25,191 bases of DNA, taken from positions 1 through 25,191 of the forward strand of contig JBILVB010000038.1 of the NCBI GenBank assembly GCA_044370695.1, read 5' to 3'. Under the pieces are notes generated by a model. That model was not told the DNA's origin. It was given only the letters and a program-made list of their open reading frames with translations, and searched no databases. Source of the DNA: JBEIFW01 sp044370695. Its GTDB lineage: Bacteria > Actinomycetota > Acidimicrobiia > Acidimicrobiales > Ilumatobacteraceae. Positions 22,874 to 25,191 of this stretch are shown here, one piece after another. Position numbers and translations under genes: made by a program. Positions within the stretch are counted from its first letter, which is position 1; every line of letters begins with the position of its first letter.

Positions 22874-25191
22874 ATGAGCCTCCTGCCGCCGCCCCCGCCG
22901 CCCCCGCCGCCGGTACAGGCCGTGCACAAGGGGGTGCTCGACGACCGGGAGCCCCGCACCCGCCCCAAGTTGATGTTCTGGGACCGCATCAAGGTCCTCG
23001 TCATCCTGGGGGCTTTCGTGGCGATGACCGCGGCGTACCTGCAGTCGAAGGTGCCGATCATGAGCTACGGCGAGGCGCTGCAGGATCAACTGCGGGCCAA
23101 GTGGTGGGTACTGATCCTCATGGGGCTCGAGGTGGTGCGCCAGGTCCACTACCTCGTGTGCGAACGGGTCTCCGGCTACCACCTGTTCTGGCAGCGCAAG
23201 GTGTTCGGCGGCTGGGACCGGCGTATGGGCCGGCTCAACCCGTGGTTGCGGTACCGGTTGCAGCGGTTCGTGAAGGTCGGCGTCGTGGCGCTCCTGCTGA
23301 TGCTGCTGCTGGCGTGGAAATGGGACACCACCCTGTGGGGGGCGATCTCGGAGTTCCCCGGGAACATCTGGGACAACGCCTTCGCCCCGATGTCGGGGAT
23401 GCCGTTCCTCGTCTACATCTTCTTCATCGCGTCGATCAGCCTGTTCCAGTTGGTCTTCTTCTACGCGATCTTCTTCGTCGGGGGCATCGACACCTACAAG
23501 CCGGGCGAGATCCGCACCCGGTTCACCGACGTGTGGGGCCAGGACCCGGTGGTCACCCGGGTGCGTGAGACGGTCGACTTCCTCGAGCGTCCGAAGGAGA
23601 TCGAAGCCAAGGGCGGCTACGTCCCCGGGGGCATCCTGCTGTGGGGCCCGCCCGGGACGGGCAAGACGCTCATGGCCGAGGCGATCGCCGGGGAGACCGG
23701 CAAGCCGTACGTGTTCGTCGACCCGTCCGCGTTCATCCAGACCTTCATGGGGGTCGCCCCGATGAAGGTGAAGTGGCTCTATCGCAAGCTGCGCAAGATG
23801 TCGCTCAAGCACGGTGGCGTCGTGGTGTTCTTCGACGAGGCCGATGCGCTCGGCAACCGAGGCGGGGCCGCGGGGGAAGAGCAGATGTCCTCGTTCCGGG
23901 CCAGCCAGACGTGCGGCGGCACCCACTACATCTCGGGCCACTCCTGTTCGACGCTGTTCGCCCAGCACGTCGCCGATCACCCTGCGCCCGAACCGACGCC
24001 GGCGCGCGGGCTGCGCCGGTTCATCATCAACGGCGGCGGCGGATCCGGCTCGTTCTCCGGTGCGCTCCAGGCGCTGCTCACCGAGATGTCCGGGCTCGCC
24101 AAGCCGCGTGGGTTCATCACGCGGCGGCTGCGCTCGTTCCTGGGCATGCGGGCCAAGCAGCCGCCGAAGTACCGGATCCTGCACATCCTGGCGACGAACC
24201 GGCCCGACACGCTCGACTCGGCGCTGCTGCGCCCGGGCCGTATCGACCGCAAGTACAAGGTCGGGTACCCGCACTCCGACGGCCGCCGGCGCACGTTCGA
24301 GGGGTACCTCAACAAGATCACCCACGAGCTGACGCCCGCCCAGGTGTCGCGGCTGTCGGTGATCACGCCGTACTACACGGGCGCCAAGATCAAGGACATC
24401 GTGAACGAGGCCGTCATCGTCGCGATGCGCGAGGGTCGCGACGTCGTCACCTGGCCCGACGTGCTGCGGGCCAAGACGCTGAAGACCTTCGGTGAGGCCG
24501 ACGACTGGAAGTACACGCATCTCGAGCGGCACCAGGTCGCGATCCACGAGGCGAGCCACGCGGCGGCGATGTACCTGTTGCGCAAGCGGCACGTGATCGA
24601 CGTCGCCACCATCGAGCGCCGCGGCGACGTCGGCGGCTTCGTCAACGACATCCCGCTCGAGGAGCGCTTCGGGGGGTGGCGCAGCGAGATCGAGATCGAC
24701 GTCATGACCTACCTCGCCAGCCTCGCGGGCGAGCGGATGTTCTTCGACGGCGACAACTCCACCGGTGTCGGCGGCGACCTGCGGTCGTCCACGATGCTCG
24801 TCACCCAGATGCTCGCCTTCTCGGGCATGGGCTCCACGGTCGGCTCGCGCGGCGTGACCATCCCGGAGATGACCGGGGCGAGCTCCCGGCCGTCCGACGG
24901 TGTCGACCGGCAGTTCCTCGAGACGGCGATGGGCAAGCAGATCGAGGCCAAGCTGCAGGAGCTCCTCGGCAAGGTGTCGAGCCTGCTGTCCGAGCACCGG
25001 TGGTTCGTGCTGGCGATCGCGCACGCGCTGGAGACCCACCTCACGATCACCGGCGAGGACGTCGACGCGATCTTCCGGGGCACGCCCGGACCGACGCTCG
25101 ACGGTTGGGTGTACCACACCGACGACTTCCGCCTGTCCTACGAGGCGTACCACCTCGCCGCGATGGAGGCGCATCGCAACCACGGCCAACC
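22874..25191 (+). CDS. Membrane-bound AAA+ ATPase/M41 zinc metallopeptidase, FtsH-like, 3' end missing
   Basis: The frame is open from ATG 22874 to the window edge (772 codons, no stop). It begins with nine consecutive prolines (5-13), followed by about four hydrophobic segments (about 39-57, 79-97, 137-152, 176-205). The AAA+ module has Walker A GPPGTGKT (258-265), a pore-loop-like FMG, Walker B with Asp321-Glu322, sensor-1 Asn442 in ATNRPD and an arginine-finger RPGRID. The M41 peptidase motif HEASH (His558, Glu559, His562) has a third zinc ligand, Asp635. Classical FtsH has two helices and about 47 residues between Walker B and sensor 1; here there are about 120, with Cys347, His351, His356 and Cys358 in the extra part. 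It is therefore a divergent relative, not the housekeeping FtsH, and should degrade membrane or envelope proteins. Confidence 0.93.
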   Translation, partial: MSLLPPPPPPPPPVQAVHKGVLDDREPRTRPKLMFWDRIKVLVILGAFVAMTAAYLQSKVPIMSYGEALQDQLRAKWWVLILMGLEVVRQVHYLVCERVSGYHLFWQRKVFGGWDRRMGRLNPWLRYRLQRFVKVGVVALLLMLLLAWKWDTTLWGAISEFPGNIWDNAFAPMSGMPFLVYIFFIASISLFQLVFFYAIFFVGGIDTYKPGEIRTRFTDVWGQDPVVTRVRETVDFLERPKEIEAKGGYVPGGILLWGPPGTGKTLMAEAIAGETGKPYVFVDPSAFIQTFMGVAPMKVKWLYRKLRKMSLKHGGVVVFFDEADALGNRGGAAGEEQMSSFRASQTCGGTHYISGHSCSTLFAQHVADHPAPEPTPARGLRRFIINGGGGSGSFSGALQALLTEMSGLAKPRGFITRRLRSFLGMRAKQPPKYRILHILATNRPDTLDSALLRPGRIDRKYKVGYPHSDGRRRTFEGYLNKITHELTPAQVSRLSVITPYYTGAKIKDIVNEAVIVAMREGRDVVTWPDVLRAKTLKTFGEADDWKYTHLERHQVAIHEASHAAAMYLLRKRHVIDVATIERRGDVGGFVNDIPLEERFGGWRSEIEIDVMTYLASLAGERMFFDGDNSTGVGGDLRSSTMLVTQMLAFSGMGSTVGSRGVTIPEMTGASSRPSDGVDRQFLETAMGKQIEAKLQELLGKVSSLLSEHRWFVLAIAHALETHLTITGEDVDAIFRGTPGPTLDGWVYHTDDFRLSYEAYHLAAMEAHRNHGQ

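Noticed and set aside
22199..25189. A 996-codon open frame on the minus strand opposite the lipoprotein and protease genes
   Set aside because: It is antisense to genes with clear motifs, is extremely rich in Arg, His, Asp and Gly, has no family features, and is expected from third-position GC bias.

Overview
The window is high-GC, gene-dense DNA from an actinobacterium. Evidence for this is the trio of phosphomutase-like histidine phosphatase, DUF3090 protein and SCO1664-type kinase-like protein, plus a DUF222/HNH (13E12-type) protein, a DrrAB-type ABC exporter, many GTG starts and many 4-base stop/start overlaps. A member of the Acidimicrobiia is my best guess, because no mycolic-acid, mycothiol or Streptomyces marker genes are present, but this is inference. 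No tRNA, rRNA, CRISPR array, insertion sequence or phage gene was seen. No gene-free stretch exceeds 300 bases; the longest is the 145 bases before groEL.

Layout. 1-1086: 3' part of a DUF222/HNH protein whose end overlaps, tail to tail, the last gene of a leftward operon. 961-4356 (minus): uracil-DNA glycosylase (family 5), 2-oxoglutarate/Fe(II) oxygenase, ABC ATPase and ABC permease, each joined to the next by a 4-base overlap. 4381-7111 (plus): histidine phosphatase, DUF3090 protein, SCO1664-type protein and an unrecognised 274-residue protein, read from the same 24-base divergent promoter region as the glycosylase. 7133-7792 (minus): Crp/Fnr regulator. 7873-10930 (plus): ispD, ispF, an rlmB-like rRNA methyltransferase and prmC, which combine isoprenoid precursor synthesis with ribosome and release-factor modification. 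10998-13386 (plus): seven-helix membrane protein, MarR regulator and MFS exporter. 13358-16500 (minus): zinc alcohol dehydrogenase and S9 prolyl-oligopeptidase-type peptidase. 16646-18265 (plus): groEL with an upstream CIRCE-like operator and a downstream hairpin. 18365-20121: a TetR regulator and a divergent SDR/epimerase, with two matching operators between them. 20131-21303 (minus): class I/II aminotransferase. 21367-22161 (plus): fdhD. 22205-25191 (plus): a predicted lipoprotein followed 3 bases later by a membrane AAA+/M41 (FtsH-like) protease that runs off the window.

Two things stand out. First, the FtsH-like protease carries about 70 extra residues between Walker B and sensor 1, including a Cys-His-His-Cys cluster, and has a different membrane region from classical FtsH. 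Second, nine operon-leading genes have a TANNNT hexamer 6-8 bases before the start codon and no clear Shine-Dalgarno sequence. The two operon-leading genes with real leaders (groEL and the SDR gene) have strong Shine-Dalgarno sequences. This is what a genome that uses leaderless transcripts heavily would look like.
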